From positions 1 to 5,585 of the forward strand of contig CAYZHG010000090.1 of NCBI GenBank assembly GCA_964477455.1: a stretch of DNA of 5,585 nucleotides, given 5' to 3'. Shown piece by piece: positions 3,994-5,585 of the stretch (position 1 is its first letter; each line of letters begins with the position of its first letter). This DNA is from CAIOJG01 sp964477455. Lineage in GTDB: Bacteria > Patescibacteriota > Patescibacteriia > Magasanikbacterales > GWA2-37-8. The notes under the pieces were generated by a model. It was not told where the DNA came from. It was given only the letters and a program-made list of their open reading frames with translations, and did not search any database. A program made the position numbers and the translations under genes.

Positions 3994-5585
3994 ATGAATA
4001 AAGATGTTTACAAATATTTGTTATTTACTTATGGTCGTAATCCTTGGCAGTGGTTTGGGTTTTCTGCGGAACTTTTTCGTGCGATTGTCATGAGAGTTTA
4101 TCTAGCTATTGCCATGGCGCAAATTACAACAGATATTGTGTCGGGCAATATTAGTATCGCCAAACGCCACACATTGTTTTTCTTTGTTGCCTTTGTTGTA
4201 GCTTCTTTAGTTGGAACATTGGGCGAAATCGTCTCATTACATACGGAAAATAGACAATACGGTAAGTTGATGATGGAGTATTATAAAAAATTAATTGGCA
4301 AAGACCTTTCGTTTTATCGAGACAACCAAACTGGTTATCTCGCTAGTATTTTTCGTCAGCATTTGGATGGAGCGATGATTTTATTTCGTTTTTTTCGTGG
4401 TGAGGCGCTGGGTGCTTTTATTTCCATGGTTATACCTCCGATTATATTATTTTTAGCTTCACCAGCATTGGGATTAATCGCAATTCTTATTGTATTAGTT
4501 CAATTTGTTTATGTGACATGGTCATCGTCAAAAGCAAATAAATATCGAAAAATGTCACATGAGATATATCGCAAAGGTACTGGTGAAGTTTCTGATATAA
4601 TAACCAATATCGTCGCTTTTAAATCCGGTGGGGTAGAGGATCAGGCGCAGAGTAAAATGGCTGAACTTATAAAAGAGGAAACGGCTTCTTTCGAATTAAG
4701 ACGAAGAACAGTTTCGTTACTTGATTTACCTAGAAATTTAATGACTGCCTGCGGTATTGCCGCGGCAATTTATTACATTATTTCCACATCGTCTGGGGCA
4801 AATCCACAGACCTTAGGATTGATTGTTTTAACATTAACTTACATTCTTCAGATTGTAAGAAACATAAGTTCATTGCCAGAATTAATAGCGAATCACGATG
4901 ATCTGGTCACCAAAATATATCCAACATTAAAATTTTTAAGTAATGAATACGAACAGATACGTGATTCTGACAATCCTGTGGAGCTCGTTATAAATAATGG
5001 AGAGATCAATATTGATAAAATAAATTTTAGTTATCCTTCGCATTCGAACAAAAAAACAAGAATATCGGTTTTTGCAAATCTTTCAATAAATATAAAAGGC
5101 GGTGAACATATTGGAATAGTTGGTTTGAGTGGAGCGGGAAAAAGTACTTTAGCTAGTTTGTTGCTTCGTTTTGATGAAGTCGATAGTGGTTCGATAAAAA
5201 TTGATGGTATTGATATTCGAAACGTAAAACAAAGTGAATTGAGAAAAAAAATTGCTTACGTTCCTCAGGAACCATTGCTTTTCCACAGAAGTATTCGTGA
5301 AAATATTGCATATTATAATAATGATATTAGTGATGAAGAAGTTGCTTTAGCGGCCAAGGCGGCACATGCTCATGAGTTTATTGAAAAATTACCTGACGGA
5401 TACAATACGACAGTGGGAGAGCGTGGTGTTAAATTAAGTGGTGGACAAAAACAGCGTGTGGCCATCGCTCGTGCGATATTAAAAAAAGCACCAATAATGA
5501 TTTTTGATGAAGCGACTAGTGCCTTAGATAGTGAAAGTGAACAAATAATCCAGCGTGCTTTGCCAGAGATTATTGGAAAACAAAC
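3994..5585 (+). CDS. ABC exporter, fused transmembrane and ATPase half transporter (3' end outside the window)
   Basis: The frame is open from the ATG at 3994 to the window edge and gives 530 residues. Residues 1-315 form an ABCB/MsbA-type transmembrane domain with hydrophobic segments near 24-45, 58-80, 140-176 (two helices), 250-264 and 273-293. The nucleotide-binding domain begins near 337. It has an A-loop tyrosine (Tyr347 in FSYP), Walker A GLSGAGKST (377-385), Q-loop Gln425 in VPQEP, signature LSGGQKQR (481-488), Walker B IMIFDE (501-506) with catalytic Glu506, and D-loop SALD (509-512). All motifs are intact, so it should be an active ATPase working as a dimer. The switch histidine and roughly the last 50-60 residues of the usual length lie beyond the edge. 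The substrate cannot be predicted; family members export lipids, peptides or drugs. It is the sixth gene of the operon, with no terminator in the 40-base gap before it and no Shine-Dalgarno sequence. A second half transporter, if heterodimeric, might follow outside the window. Confidence 0.93.
   Translation, partial: MNKDVYKYLLFTYGRNPWQWFGFSAELFRAIVMRVYLAIAMAQITTDIVSGNISIAKRHTLFFFVAFVVASLVGTLGEIVSLHTENRQYGKLMMEYYKKLIGKDLSFYRDNQTGYLASIFRQHLDGAMILFRFFRGEALGAFISMVIPPIILFLASPALGLIAILIVLVQFVYVTWSSSKANKYRKMSHEIYRKGTGEVSDIITNIVAFKSGGVEDQAQSKMAELIKEETASFELRRRTVSLLDLPRNLMTACGIAAAIYYIISTSSGANPQTLGLIVLTLTYILQIVRNISSLPELIANHDDLVTKIYPTLKFLSNEYEQIRDSDNPVELVINNGEINIDKINFSYPSHSNKKTRISVFANLSINIKGGEHIGIVGLSGAGKSTLASLLLRFDEVDSGSIKIDGIDIRNVKQSELRKKIAYVPQEPLLFHRSIRENIAYYNNDISDEEVALAAKAAHAHEFIEKLPDGYNTTVGERGVKLSGGQKQRVAIARAILKKAPIMIFDEATSALDSESEQIIQRALPEIIGKQ

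Noticed and set aside
1..5585. CRISPR array, tRNA or rRNA gene, insertion sequence
   Set aside because: No regularly spaced direct repeats, tRNA-like cloverleaf, rRNA-like sequence or transposase was found on either strand.

Overview
The window is an AT-rich stretch (roughly 30% GC by eye) that looks like a genome fragment from the Candidate Phyla Radiation (Patescibacteria). The lineage call rests on protein style: a two-helix TrbC/VirB2-like pilin with the ISGGD-x-KVKRAKK signature, a GerMN-domain lipoprotein-like protein ending in GRTEDILQP, a short N-terminally anchored cupredoxin-like protein, and small secreted proteins rich in paired cysteines. None of the six genes of the main operon has a recognisable Shine-Dalgarno sequence. 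All stops seen are standard, so nothing points to a recoded genetic code.

Bases 1-99 hold the C-terminal end of an unidentified GC-rich reading frame. Bases 100-245 hold no obvious gene, but on the + strand they can fold into consecutive hairpins, the last of which is a convincing intrinsic terminator (209-245). A near-consensus sigma70-type promoter (TTGACA, 17 bp, TATACT; 249-277) follows immediately, and a perfect 6-2-6 palindrome (286-299) lies just downstream of the expected transcription start.

From 318 to the right edge six genes run on the + strand with gaps of only 8-40 bases and no visible internal terminator. They are an ArsR-family winged-helix regulator without cysteines; a membrane-anchored, 12-cysteine protein with two PsbP-like units; a membrane-anchored protein with an IPT/TIG-like domain and apparently two GerMN domains; a T4SS-type pilin-like protein; a membrane-anchored cupredoxin-like protein without a copper site; and an ABC exporter (TMD-NBD half transporter) cut by the window end.

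The layout suggests one ArsR-controlled envelope operon: three extracytoplasmic anchored proteins that are probably disulfide-bonded, one pilin-like membrane protein and one exporter, probably autoregulated through the palindrome. The individual families are known, mostly as poorly characterised CPR surface proteins. The combination under one regulator is the most interesting aspect of the window, and its function cannot be read from the sequence.
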